Shown here: piece after piece, positions 1-11,295 of the stretch
Numbering within the stretch: the stretch's first letter is position 1
How the letters are laid out: the number at the start of each line of letters is the position of its first letter
Source: Klebsormidium nitens
Taxonomy: Eukaryota; Streptophyta; Klebsormidiophyceae; Klebsormidiales; Klebsormidiaceae
DNA: 64,000 bases
Assembly (NCBI GenBank): GCA_000708835.1
Contig: DF237232.1
Span: forward strand, 49,307-113,306
Direction of reading: 5' to 3'
Position numbers and translations under genes: made by a program
The notes under the pieces: model-generated
The model's input: only the letters and a program-made list of their open reading frames with translations
What the model was told of the DNA's origin: nothing
Databases searched by the model: none

Positions 1-359
1 GCATCCCCTACCAGGAGCTGATGAGCAGCCTGCACGAACTCGACCAACGCATGGCTCGGTCGCCCCCACGACACCGCGTTGGGCTGGACCAGGAGGCCTT
101 GGGAAGTGGCAGCGGTGCGCAGAGGGGTTGGCAGCCTCCGGGATATGTGAGCCCCCCTCCAGCCCGGCCGCTCGCCCGGTCGGCGGCAGCCAAGCGGGCC
201 CCCGCGCGGAGCTACCTGGACCGGCTGCTGCGGCAGCTGCGGGAAGAGCAGACGGCGGCGCAGCGCGGGGGCAGCCATGACCAAGAGCTCCTCAGCAGTG
301 GAACCAAGAGCTTGCCGCCAGAGCACTGGAACAGGACCAAAGGGGGAGGCATAGGCTGA
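1..359 (+). CDS. 3' end of an unidentified protein-coding gene
   Basis: An open frame enters from the left edge (first full codon at base 3) and runs to a TGA at 357-359, giving about 118 residues. It is rich in Arg, Gln, Pro and Ser. One short stretch (YLDRLLRQLREEQ) could form a basic amphipathic helix, perhaps part of a coiled coil. No motif I recognise is present. The GC-rich codon use resembles other terminal exons here. The gene begins outside the window, so start, length and function are unknown. It is the left partner of the first tail-to-tail pair, facing the p25-alpha gene. The frame could instead be chance in GC-rich DNA, but its place in the alternating layout favours a real gene. 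Confidence 0.55.
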   Translation, partial: IPYQELMSSLHELDQRMARSPPRHRVGLDQEALGSGSGAQRGWQPPGYVSPPPARPLARSAAAKRAPARSYLDRLLRQLREEQTAAQRGGSHDQELLSSGTKSLPPEHWNRTKGGGIG

Positions 360-2156
360 AGATGGGGCTCGGACAGCAACAGGACTGCGCAGCACGTGAC
401 GGCGTCGGATTGTGTTTGGAGTCTGAGTCAGCTTCCTCGAAAAGAGGACCGTCAAAATGTGTGGATAAAGTTGGAGACCCTTACTGGGGCCGAGAGATAG
501 TCGTCAAGATTGAGTACTTGGCCCCGAGGAACTGTAAGTTATGTGAGCTCAATCATATCTGTATTCTTGAAATATAGTGGCTTTCGTCGCGTGGTAGTCA
601 GAAGTCCTGCAACTGAACATACTTGGGACGAAGCTCCAAGAGGACCGAGAATCGTGCCAGAATCACAAGAACGCTCGGTTTGCAATCCCAATGGGTTTTG
701 CCCATCTTCCGACACACCATGCATGACTGAAAGCTGTCACTGACAACTCAGGTACTATAAGCGGCCGCGCGGCGCTGACCATCGACGACATACGTACATG
801 TGCATAATTGGTCGTATTCATGCGCATGATCGGGAACGGTTCAACAGTTCGCATTAAACTGCATGGCAGTCTAGTTATAGGTGCCGTTCGTTCTGCAAGA
901 CGCAGCCCCGACATCATTGCAGGCGCCGGTCTGCAATGATAAGCATAACTTGTGGTTTTTCTCCTATATGCATTGTGAGGATCAACGTACGAGCGCAAAT
1001 CGATCCCGTTGCAATTACGTACACGTATCCAACTCTCAGGTACTTTGAGGGTGGTCATAGATAAGCAGACGGTTGGGTCGTGCTAGCTGCGGGGCCGCCG
1101 GTTATGCCTAGGTCGGCTTCTTGCCTGCAGAAGCTGGGCCGGGCGCAGCTGCGTGCAAGATTGAACATGTCGTTCCACGCGAAACATATGCGCGAAACTT
1201 ACAGCTTGCTTAATGAAAGTGCATAATGTTGTACAAAATTGTTCGAAATCCGTGAATGATGCAGCTGTGCAGCGCAAGTCCAGCGCGCGCGCTGTGGATC
1301 AAAATATGGCCCGGCGCCTAGGACCCCGCACGTCAATCTGAATTGGTACTTCGTTGAAGCCGGGCAAACGGAGTTCGTATAAGGGGTTGAAGGACTCTGA
1401 CTGCAACCAATACATTGAACATACCACATCCACGAACATAGTACCGTCAGTGATTTGTACACTGGCTCGAGGCCTGCGGGGTTGGAACTTTGCAGCATCC
1501 TCATGTACATGCATGGTCTGGCGGCTGTGAGTCCTAGCTAGCTCCAGCGTGGCGCGCCTGACCGCGGTACACACGGCGACAGCAACGGCCGTGTCCTAGC
1601 TCGCGGTTCAGCATCCTGCGCGCCAGACTCATGGCGGCAGTCGTTCACCCGCCGGAGAAGCGTCGTGCACAACGTGCAATGCCATGTTGCTTGAAATGTG
1701 CCGGTCCATTCACTCGAGTCTCGGTGCTCATTCCTTTTGTAACAAACACTTCTATTTGGTTCATAGTAGTTCCCTTCTCCATTCAGTCACTGTCACAGGA
1801 AAACAGAACCAGGTCTGGCAGCAAGCCTGTCGTGTGTGCTCGCGTTCTGTGTATGTTACACTAAGATATCATACCAAGCCTCGTAGACGCGACGAGCTAT
1901 CCGAAGTAGCGCCGCCAACCGCTCTAAAGTCCAAAAGTGGAGTCACAACCTATGCTTAATCTCTCTTCGCGTTGATCTCCTCACATCGAGGCGAGAGCTT
2001 CTTCAACCCTGCCTGCATTCCTACCCCATTTAGATTCAAGAAAAGGACTGATCATCGTCCCGGCTTATTCAAGCAGTCGGTCATTGTGTTGGCTGTCCTG
2101 TAGCAGTCCGCCCGGCCGGGATTCCCGGGCGCCCTGCGCTCTTCCTTGGCACGTGC
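360..2156. other. Convergent intergenic gap 1 with palindrome-word island
   Basis: No credible gene. The first few hundred bases are probably 3' UTR. From about 740 to 1620 the composition changes to short palindromic words (CATG, TGCA, GTAC, GCTAGC). I count 8 CATG and 4 GATC in 880 bp, against about 3.4 each expected. The open frames here are short, unrelated to known families and overlap in several frames. Confidence 0.6.
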
Positions 2157-3737
2157 CTAGTACTTGTCGTTGATCTTGATCCCGCGGATGTCGGACGCGG
2201 TGCGGTCCGCCAGGCTGGACAGCGTGATCTTGTTGTCCACCGTCGTCGGGCCGCCCTTGGCGTGCACGCCCTGCGCCAACCACCACTCGCAGACGTCAAC
2301 CACACACAAACGTCGTGTCATCCGGCAGGCGGCAAGCGGAACCCATTTTATGCAATGAATGCCTTCATTGAGGGACTGTTGTGATGTCCGAAGGCATCGT
2401 GTTCACAAGCAAGAGGTACTATGGTGGGGCGGTTTGTCTCAAGCCGCAGCGATAAGCCACGGATTGGCAGTCCTCCAGTGTCCGCCTGGGCGGAACCCAA
2501 AGCAAGACAAAGGAGGCAGTCGTTCTCCCGAAGACAGCGGACTTGAGCGGGGCCGGGCGGCTCACGGTGTAGAGCGCCTTGTCGTCGTGGAACTTGACGG
2601 CCTCCGCGACGGTGCCGCTGCTGGAGGGCCCCTTGGCGGCGACCACCTTGGCCTCCACGTCCGCCGCGCTGCACCCCTTGCTCTCCGCGATGGCCGCCAG
2701 CGCTGCCTGGAACTGCAGGTACAGAAGACGGCCCACACCAGGGTGAGTGAGAGTTTGCGGCGGAAAGGAGGCAGGCGGACGAGGGTCAGAGCAAGCAAAG
2801 GGTGTGACACGCGTTTAGTCGGCGCAAGGCATTCCGAACCATGTCTTGGTCTCAGAGGGCAAGGGTTCGTGAGGGCAAAACGGCAAATGTGAGCCTGCGG
2901 CACGCTGCGGAGGGTTTACCTGGCTGAAGGTGATTTTGCGCTCGCCCTTGGGCTTGACCTTGGAGAACACCAGGTCCACGCTCTGCACACCGCGCACGGC
3001 GTCAGCGGGGCCGCCGCCAGCAAGGGGCCGTGCCTGGCTACGGCTTGGCACCAGGGAAAAGCTCCAGAACAACTCCCGCAACCCCGGAGCTCTGAATCAA
3101 CTTGGACAAAGCGACGCGTCAAGCGGACATATGAGTCAGACAAACCGCGGCAACTTCGGGCCTTGTAACTACGAGGACGCGGCAGGAGGTTCGGGCCGCG
3201 CGTGCTGACCGTGGTGGTGAACTTTTTGTCGACGAGGCCGCAGTCCTTGCACAGCTTCACGAACTTGGCGCCGTCCATCTGGTTCACCGGCTGCACGGGG
3301 CGACCAGCACAGGCGTCAGTACAAAGCGCGGCAGAACTTGAGCGCCCGCAAGTGCCGATGCAAAAGCAAGTGACCAGCGTTTTGATTCCTGGGCGAGAGC
3401 GTTTGTCCGTCCTCGCCCGCGCGCGCGCTCCTGCGGCTGACCTTGCCGGAGGAGCCTGCGCCGAAGGAGCAGAAGTCGTCGAAGACGTCCTGCAGGGAGC
3501 CCCCGGTGTAGGACCCCGAGATGCGCTTCTCCGCCTTGAACGACGACTGCGACGACAGCGCCGCCTTCTTGGGGCTGCCGCCCGCAGGCTCCACCGCCGC
3601 GTACCCGCCCTTCTCCGCGCGGTCGAACTTGGGCTTGCCCTCGTCTGGACACAGCGTGACAGCACGAAGTCAGAAAACAATTTCTGCGCACAATAGGGAG
3701 ATGAGCAACAGGGTATCGGTAAACGCGGTGGGGACAT
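2157..3737 (-). CDS. TPPP: p25-alpha/TPPP family protein, downstream copy
   Basis: p25-alpha (TPPP) proteins bind and bundle microtubules and are typical of eukaryotes with cilia. Exons on the minus strand are 3644-3442, 3290-3210, 2982-2920, 2712-2566 and 2270-2157 (TAG stop). All join in phase and encode 201 residues plus the 5' end. Family signatures appear in order: DVFDDFCSF, MDGAKFVKLCKDCGLVDKKF, VDLVFSKVK, KFHDDKALYT and the C-terminal GVHAKGGPTTVDNKITLSSL. About 50 residues precede the core. The first exon is uncertain. A 13-nt exon at 3737-3725 (ATG, then a GTTTAC donor) would fit the phase and give 206 residues, but its intron would be only 80 nt. The gene lies about 0.2 kb downstream of a second p25-alpha gene on the same strand. 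The introns after the first lie at different places from those of that paralogue. Confidence 0.88.
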
Positions 3738-3955
3738 CGTTTGGACATGATACTCGCTCGTTGTGGGATTCCACTTAGGAAGGCAGGTGCAAACAAATTG
3801 GCTAATTCGAGGGGAATTGAGTTGTTGTGGAGATGGTTCCCGACGAAGGCAATCGACTTTGCAGCATGGCCTCTAAGGTCGTGCGAAACAAGCTCTACCC
3901 GACTGCTTCTTTCGGGAAATCGTCAAGAGACCGGCTGAATGTTATGTTTGGGCCA

Positions 3956-5788
3956 TTATATCTGTCCATAATGGCTCTCGACGACTCTTGGGCGGATGCT
4001 TTCCGCGCTGCGCCCAGCGGCCTCACCGCTGAGCCGCTTGGGCAGGCCCCTGACGTCAGCCGAGGAGCGGTCGGCGAGGTTGGACAGCGTGATGACGTTG
4101 TCCACGTTGGTGGGGCCGCCCTGCACGTGCGTGCCCGTGTACAGCGACTTGTCGTCGTGGAACTTGTTGGGCTCCGCTTGCTGCACGCACCCGCACCGGC
4201 CACGGGCATCAAGAGGAGCCATGACTACAGGCGTGAAAGTGAAACGACATGCAGTCTTCTATCGCTCTTCGTCTGCCCACCATTGCGCCCTTGAGGGCAC
4301 AGCACCAATTCTCTTTAACCACGTGGGGGCTTCTTCAGCTGCACCCGTCATCGTACAAGGCCAGGGTGTTATGAAGCTCCGTGAATTCAGGCATCCTTAA
4401 CGCAGCTTTTTCAGGCTCTGGCTAGTTCGTTTCCTTCTGGCTGTTCCTTACAGTGCCTGAGGAGGAGGGCCCCCCTGCCGCGACGGCCTTGGCCACGATG
4501 TCGTCCAGCGAGGCGGCCTTCTTTTCGGCCACCAACTCGAGCGCCTTGACGAACTGCACGTAGTCGATCTTGCGGGCACCCTGCAGGACAGTCGGAAAAA
4601 AGGTCAGTCACAAGGGGGAAGTGTCTGAGACGGGTGACAGGCAGGACTTCTTGTTCGCGTTGTACCTGGTATTCTTTCCAAACCAGGCCCCAGGAGTCCA
4701 CGAAGAAGCCCATGAAGCTTTGGCCCAAAGTGTCTGTTCCGTCCAGTTTCCGTTCAGTACAGCATTGCCACCTACGCTTGCACCCACGAGTCTCCAACAT
4801 CCCGGCCAAGAGCCTGTTTGGGTGACCAATCTATTCAATTCTCTGCTTTTACCATTTAGTGACTGCATGAAATATCTCGTATGTATCTTCTTTTTTCGAG
4901 GTGAGACAGGCGTATGATTTTAGGACGGCCCCATTCATCTGACGCCCCTTACCTTGGCTTTGGCCTTGGCGTACGTCAGGTCCACATCGGTGGTGGTAAA
5001 CTTCTTGTCCACAATCTTGGTGTCGCGGCAAAATTTGGCGAACTTGGCCCCGTCCATCTCCTCCACCTGCACACATACACGTGCCGCACATTGTCAGGGA
5101 TGCGGGGAGGAGCGCAGAAGGAAAGCTGCAGCCGGCAGGCGGGTCCAAAGGAAGGCCAGCCGCAGGCGGTGACAGTGGTAACACCTTTTGCTGCCCAGTG
5201 ACTGCCTGTTGTCTACCTCACAGCGTCTTCACTACCCCCTCCGGCATTCACATTACCCCTTGCTTCAGCATCCTTCTGTTCCAACTTATCCTCAGGGATT
5301 CGAGAAAGAAATGGTGGCAATAGAATTGAAAGCCGATGAATTACCCTCCTCTGATCTTATGACTAAAAGGGAAATTGTTTGCTTCAAGACCAGAGTCTCT
5401 CTCAGAGGGCCTGTCCTGCCAAGAGAGGAGGCTAGCAGTCCATCACAGTGCTCAGTCATGCTTCCTGCCAGCAGCATTGCAAAAGGTCCGACCACCGAGT
5501 GGACCCCTTATTGCGTACTGGAGGCGTACTGAGGCCTTTGCCCCCCAATGCCCCAATGATGCTTTGTCCGCCTGTCATTTCTCACGTCTGCCTCCTATCT
5601 ACACTGTCAAATTTATACCGTCTTTGTCAATATTACAGACATTACGCTGGACCCCTCACACCACATGCGTCTCGCTGAGGCTTCGCTCATTTGGCACTCA
5701 CTCGCTTGCTGCTTCCGAAGGAGCAGAAGGTGACAAACAGTTGCGCCAGTTCATCGGCATGGGGGCCATTGTAGGAAACGGGAGCCAT
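3956..5788 (-). CDS. TPPP: p25-alpha/TPPP family protein, upstream copy
   Basis: The four exons 5788-5702, 5066-4953, 4580-4452 and 4180-3956 join in phase with GT-AG introns to encode 184 residues. The ATG at 5788 is followed by a compact p25-alpha core without the N-terminal extension of its neighbour: LAQLFVTFCSFGSSKR, MDGAKFAKFCRDTKIVDKKF, KIDYVQFVKALELVAEKK, NKFHDDKSLYTGTHVQGGPT and VDNVITLSNLADRSS. Length matches short p25-alpha proteins. The expected role is microtubule binding in cilia or cytoskeleton. After the core it carries about 25 residues unlike the family, up to the stop. It shares its 5' gap with the divergent SHA-like gene at 6888. A fused two-domain transcript with the downstream copy is possible but unlikely, since each copy has its own N-terminal region and stop. 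Confidence 0.93.
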
Positions 5789-6887
5789 GGCAGCAGGCGG
5801 CAAGGAACAGGCGGCACGGCGCAGTGGCGATATCGTCCTGTTGGTTTCTAGTGTTGGAGGTCAAGTCAATAAAGTGACAAACGTCTTCAAATTAGTCGTG
5901 CGCAGGAGTTTTTCGGCACAAGGAATGTGGGTCCTATATTTTGTATACACTCGAATTCAGTGCTTTCCAAAGTTGATTACTGCACGTACGGTACGTCCAG
6001 ATAACGGTAGCCGGTTGACCCTGCTGCATGTGTCAAGGTCATCAGGTGTGTCTTCCCGTCTTCTATACCTATGTCCAGACCGGACGTATGCTCCTTTCAG
6101 TCGATCGAATCAGGCAAATCTCTTTCACGCAAGCAAGATCTACAGGCTTTCTTTCATCTCGACTCATTTACTAAATGATAAATAATAAATGATTTCGTTT
6201 GATCAGCAGTCTTCAATGTTGCCTCGGCTCGGAGTCGAAATGTCTATCAACGGCGGAGAGACAGCTAGAGGCGGCTAGCTTGTCATTGTCGTCAAAGCGG
6301 TTGTGCGCGAGCTCAAACCTGGCCTATCGGACAATCGTGATCGTCCAACGGTGTTCGCCTTGGATTGGGTGATTCGTCGGAGGCGGTTAAGTACAGTTAG
6401 AAACTTCCATGTCTAATTGCCGTCGATTGGATACTTCAGGCTCCCTGACAAATCTGGGCCGTTGGGGGCTGCCAAAGCAGGATCCCACGTGGTATTTACT
6501 GGGTACTTTTCGGCCGACAATCAGCCAATCCATCCTTAACCTAACCCAGGTTGACACTGACGAAAGTTTGTCCGGACAGCTTGTCCGATGAGCTTTGCTC
6601 AGTGTCAAGCGGTCACCACGAGAACCTTCTGCTGGCAATGTCGGCCGGCGTGCTGCTGCGGCTCTCGGATGAAGCCTCCATCCCCTGTGCGACAAGTCGA
6701 CTGCAGCAACTGCAATCCAGCCCACCCAGCCCAGCTGCTTGCAAGCTGCAATGCACCGGGCAGCTCTCACTGTCTGTGCCTTGGCTCTCCGCTTGATCTT
6801 GGGCGCCCCAGATCCGCCATAGCTGCTAGGAAAGCTGGTGGGTGAGGGACCTCCGGAGCGCTTAAAGTTCAAGTTCCTGGTTGTGGC
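5789..6887. promoter_or_regulatory. Divergent gap between p25-alpha and SHA-like genes
   Basis: 1.1 kb between two start codons on opposite strands, so presumably a shared 5' regulatory region. It holds one TACGGTA (5987-5993) inside a longer near-palindrome, CACGTACGGTACGTCC. An A/T-rich stretch near 6170-6195 ends in TAAATGATAAATAATAAATG. I see no gene; a long minus-strand frame here runs antisense into the SHA-like first exon and is rejected. Confidence 0.5.
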
Positions 6888-9557
6888 ATGGCGGACCAGC
6901 GCTTGGTCGTCTCCTGCCCGTCGGACACAAGCGGGGGCACAGATGTGCTGACGGTTCTCGGTGGCAAGTCGTCCTGCCGCCGCAAGTTTGCCATGGCGGT
7001 GCACCTAGTGGATGCGGCAGGGACGCTGGTGCCCCGTGACCTCGTCCTGCACGCCGCCGTGGTGTATCATCACGACCACTCTCTTGTGCTGCGTGGGGAG
7101 AAAGCAGCGGAGAGTCCAGTGTTTACAACCTTCAATGGCATTGAGTATCCTGCCACCGACAAGCCAACCCGTATGATTGCAGGAAGGGCCGCATTCAAGC
7201 TAGCTCTAAGCCTCCTGTCCTCCAAGTGCGACAACAGCCTGTTTGCCATCCAGTTCAGCGCACAGTACGCTCCAGGGGCGGAGCAGCTGCTGCCGCTGCC
7301 GCAGGCTGCGTACTCGGGCCCCATCCGGAGCATCTCGCGCAAGAGGAACAGGGTGCCGGGCGCAGGGGGCGGCCACCCAGGTAGGCAATGGAACTACAGC
7401 AAGCCAGCCCCGCTTGCCAGTCTGCTGCGGTGGTGGTCAGCTCGGTTAGTCCGTGTGGAAGCAGGGTTGCTGGTTCTGAGAGTTTGAGTGGTGGACCGAA
7501 TGTACGTGCTTGCCTTCTGCACCATACATTGTGAACTGGCCACTGCGCATTGCTTCATTCGCTGCGAACCTGCACTTTTGAAACTGCTCATACTCAGAGG
7601 CCTCATTCGCTGGAAATGAGTCACCAAATATGCTGTTAACACTTACGTGTACAATGTGTAAAGAGCAGGTCAGCAATGTGATGCTGGAAGACGCACAAGC
7701 ATTGGTATGGATATCCTTTGCACCTCGCATTGGCTTGCCTTGTCTCCAGCCTTGTCACCGAGCCAAGCAGTCCTGCTTGAACGTGCCCTGTTGAACATGG
7801 CTGCCAGGTGGGCTAACACGCGGCTTGAATGTGCAGGCTATCTGGCGGGCAGCCTTCTTGACGAGCTTCCCATCCTGAGGTCCCCTGCGTCCGGCTTTGA
7901 GCAAGAGCAGAGCTCTTCCCCCAGGAAGAAACTGAAGCCCGAGGAGGAGGACGAGGACGAGGAGGACCCAGATGTTCCAGGTCAGAGGGGCAGGTATGGC
8001 TCCCAACAACTTATTTCGGACTCTGCTAGGTTAGATTGTTGCGTGATTAAAAGCTGCTGATTATCTTATTGGCGGCGCAAGAAGTTGATGCTTCAAGGTG
8101 ACAAGGTGATGCGCAGGTTGGCTTAGAGCATGGAAGGAAGGCCCTGATTTTGCACCTTGAGGTTGCAGGTGGCCAGCTTTCCAGGCAGGCCAACTGAGGA
8201 CTGTTTTGATGCTGACAGCCTGCTTTGGGTTTGCAGCAGTCCAGCTCTGCCTTTGGAAGGGGCCAGTGCCGCATCATCCGGAGGGGCTGACCCTCCAAAG
8301 CAGACGCATGCAGAGGCTCCCATGTCGAGTGCCCCACCAGCTGCAGGCCATCCCACAGCCCAGGACAGCATTCTGGGTAGGTGCACTTCTGACGGGCCCG
8401 GTTGCCTCATAAAAACGCCTCTCATTCCATGGAAATAATTATTTCACAATCAAGTCTTGAGAAGACTGAGGGCTTGCAAAGCGCCCTGGGCGTGCATCTT
8501 CTGTCTGCTTGTGTCTCAAGTTCTGTGAGTGAAGAGGAAATATGGCGTGAAGCGTCAGTTCTTACCCGCTCTCGTTCTTTCCCCACCAGGCGCTCGTTTC
8601 CAAGCTCTGCACCCCGCTCCCCTTCACCCTGGCCCTGCCGCTACCCCTACCGGGGACACACCCAGGAGCGCTGGCGGGCCCCCCGTCACCTTTGCAGACC
8701 TGGCATCCATGCTGACCCAGGCAGGAGCCTTTGCGCCAGCTGCCCTCCGGTTACCAGCAGGAGACCCCAGCTCGCCCTCACTTGGAGCGGGGCCCTCGTC
8801 GGGCTCCTTGCCAGGCATGAGCGGCGAGCGCGACGGCCTGGCGTCCCCCATGACTCCCTTGACGTTGGACGCCCTGAACCAGGCCAGTGCCATGGCGGCG
8901 GCCGCCAAGATGGCCGCAGTCATTGGGAGAGCGCTGGAAGGGGGCGGGCATGGAGGCGAAGGGGCGAGCGCGGCAGAGATGGAGCAGCGCAGCCTGGACG
9001 AGGAGGAGCGTACCTTGCAGGTAGGGGGTGATTGGTGGTGATACAGCGCCCCAGACTCGCTGGATATCCCTTCAAATTGTTTGCTTGTGCCAGGAGTTGC
9101 TTCTGTTTGAAGCTGCCTAGCCCTCCTAGCCCAATCCAGGTGCAACCAAGCCTACACTCGTTGGCTGGTGCACGATGAGACAGTTGCATGCAAAGCTCTT
9201 TTTGAGTGCTTATGGCTCCGAGTCTGATCTGCGGGTGAGCCTAGTCTGCCAAATAGCTGGGGCAAGAGCTAAGCCACTACGAAGAAATCCTTGTCGTTGT
9301 ACGAGCCTGTTTGATATCGACCAAAGCGCTGCCCGTTCTTGCCAAACCCTGCCTCACGATGTTGCTTTCAGCAAGTCAGTCTTTTCTGTCGTCTTTTGCA
9401 GTACATGGAGGCCAGCCTGGCCGAGGTGACATTGGAGCTGCTGCGCCGGCGGGAGGAGCTGAGCGTGCGGCGGCGCAGGTACCTGGACCACGAGCAGCGC
9501 ACGAGCGTGGCCCGCCAGTCGCGCCTCATGTGGGCGTGTCCGCCCACGGGCCACTGA
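6888..9557 (+). CDS. Plant SHA/SHB-like protein lacking an SH2 domain
   Basis: Exons 6888-7380, 7837-7993, 8237-8376, 8590-9020 and 9402-9557 join in phase into 458 residues, ending in TGA. Exon 1 resembles the central conserved domain of plant STAT-type linker-SH2 proteins SHA/SHB as I remember them: a GIEYPATDKP segment, then FKLALSLLSSKCDNSLFAIQ and a basic GPIRSISRKRNR motif. Next come an acidic tract of Glu and Asp (exon 2), Pro/Ala/Gly-rich low complexity (exons 3-4) and a basic heptad-like C-terminus (LEVTLELLRRREEL region, exon 5) likely to form a coiled coil. There is no LamG-like N-terminus and no SH2 domain, unlike the land-plant proteins. The nucleus is a plausible location given the KKLK and RKRNR clusters. 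The model is secure; the family link is from memory and moderate. Confidence 0.75.
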
Positions 9558-11295
9558 AGCCTCCACGGTCAGGCTCGCTGTGAGTCGAGTAGCATCATCT
9601 GGATCAGATATGCAACGGGTTGTTGCACTATATGGGAACTAGGACTGACCTCCTTACTAATCAGGCAGGCGGGCTTCAAGTAAGTTATTGGTGTCTTGGT
9701 ACTGGACGGGTTGCAAGCTTTCCAGTAGGTAAAGGTGTGTGTGGGGACACGTGCACTATGCTAGCAATGATCCTAAGACTCAGGTACTAGAAGTGAACCG
9801 ACCATCTGGATTCCTTGACAACTGAGGAAGAAGCAACTCAACATGCTCCGACTGAGCATTCTTCTAAATTACCGTGCACGAAAGCAGATGACTGCCCCGA
9901 CTTGGACAGATTGCAATACAGACTCGTGCAGTGAATGGATAATACGATAGTCACTAAGCTTCCGTTGAGGCAGTCACCGTTAGCCACAACCATGGGTTGT
10001 GGCTAGCCCGAGGCGCCCAATTGCACACAGCATCTCACATCCTTCTATGCGAGATCTTGATTCCAATGAATCAGGAGACAATTACTGTATGGAGTAGACG
10101 GTAAGCGTGCTTCGATCGACAAGCTGACATATGATAGTGCCCCGGCCCTCCTTTTGAATCACCGTATACGTTCCATGTACATGCATCATGGCAGTGCATG
10201 CCATACAGATTGTTGCATGCGATCTGCACAGTAGTGTGAGTGGGCTGCGGATCCGATATGATTGCTTTGAACGGCCTGCTACAATGATGCATCATTGCCG
10301 CGGGCACGTATTGCATGGAGGAATATGTGCGTGCCGGGTGAGGAGGGACCCGCCATGCCTTATAGCTTATAGTGCTCAATATCATGGGCCATCCGTACTG
10401 TCCCTGATCGAACAAGATCGATCGAGTTCGATCACGTATAGTAAAGCTATTGTTTGTGTGTCGCGCGGCATGCCACATATGTGATCGCGCTCCACATTCA
10501 ACCAATTGGCGCAGTCGATCGCTGAAACAATGATATCGTATTGGCCCATAATCCACTTGAAATGTTCACTTGATCGGATATAGCTGCGTGCACCGCGGGA
10601 GCGCGCGCTTCCAGATGCGCGTGCACATGTTCGTTCGGCATATATATACTACACCTAACATGATTGCTAGCTCTTGAGCTGATTGACAACCATATCCATC
10701 AAATCGTGACGTACTGATGCAGTGACAATTGCGGATTGTTGTGGTGCGGTAGGTGGCCCGCCGACTCGAGCTAGCCCGCCAGATACAGCGTTATTGTTCG
10801 CCATAAGTTGGTCTATGCAATGTATTAAGTATCTTAGATTTTCGATGACGGTTGTAAACAATTTGGCAATTGCGTTCGCAGGGTTCGATGGGCCAGCTAC
10901 TGCGTATTTTAAGCAAGACAATTGCAAGTCGATCCGTTACCTGTGAGCGCAGCATCCGAATTCGCACTTGTTCAACCTCTCCGACTCAGCGTCCAGCCAC
11001 CTCAAATGCACCGCGCGCGTGCTCCTCTCCTGACGGTTATTTCCATGGTTATCTCCTCTGTCCGATCACCCGGCGCGCAGAGCAACTACTGCGCTAGGCT
11101 AATGTAGCTACTGCAGCTTAACATTTTGCTAACTTAGAATTATGTACGCTTACGCAGCAAGTCGTCATCTGGTATTATGCAACCAACCAAGGCTAGCTAG
11201 ACACGTATTCTGACCCTTTTGAATCAAAGAATATTTACGAATCCTTCAGTATCTAGGCTAAGGCAGCAGCAGCGACATAATTAATTTGAGCTAAG
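9558..11295. other. Convergent intergenic gap 2 with palindrome-word island
   Basis: 1.7 kb between two stop codons facing each other. No gene is visible. From about 10080 to 10680 the DNA is packed with self-complementary words: by hand 11 CATG and 10 GATC in 600 bp (2.3 expected each), plus GATCGATC, GCATGC, CCGCGG, ATATAT and GCGCGC. Weaker enrichment continues to about 11260. There are no long repeats, no terminal inverted repeats and no coding frame that looks like a transposon. Confidence 0.7.

Noticed and set aside
6387-7004. 205-codon minus-strand frame over the SHA-like promoter and first exon
   Set aside because: It overlaps a well-supported exon antisense, has no domain, and its composition is what the reverse of a GC-rich exon gives.
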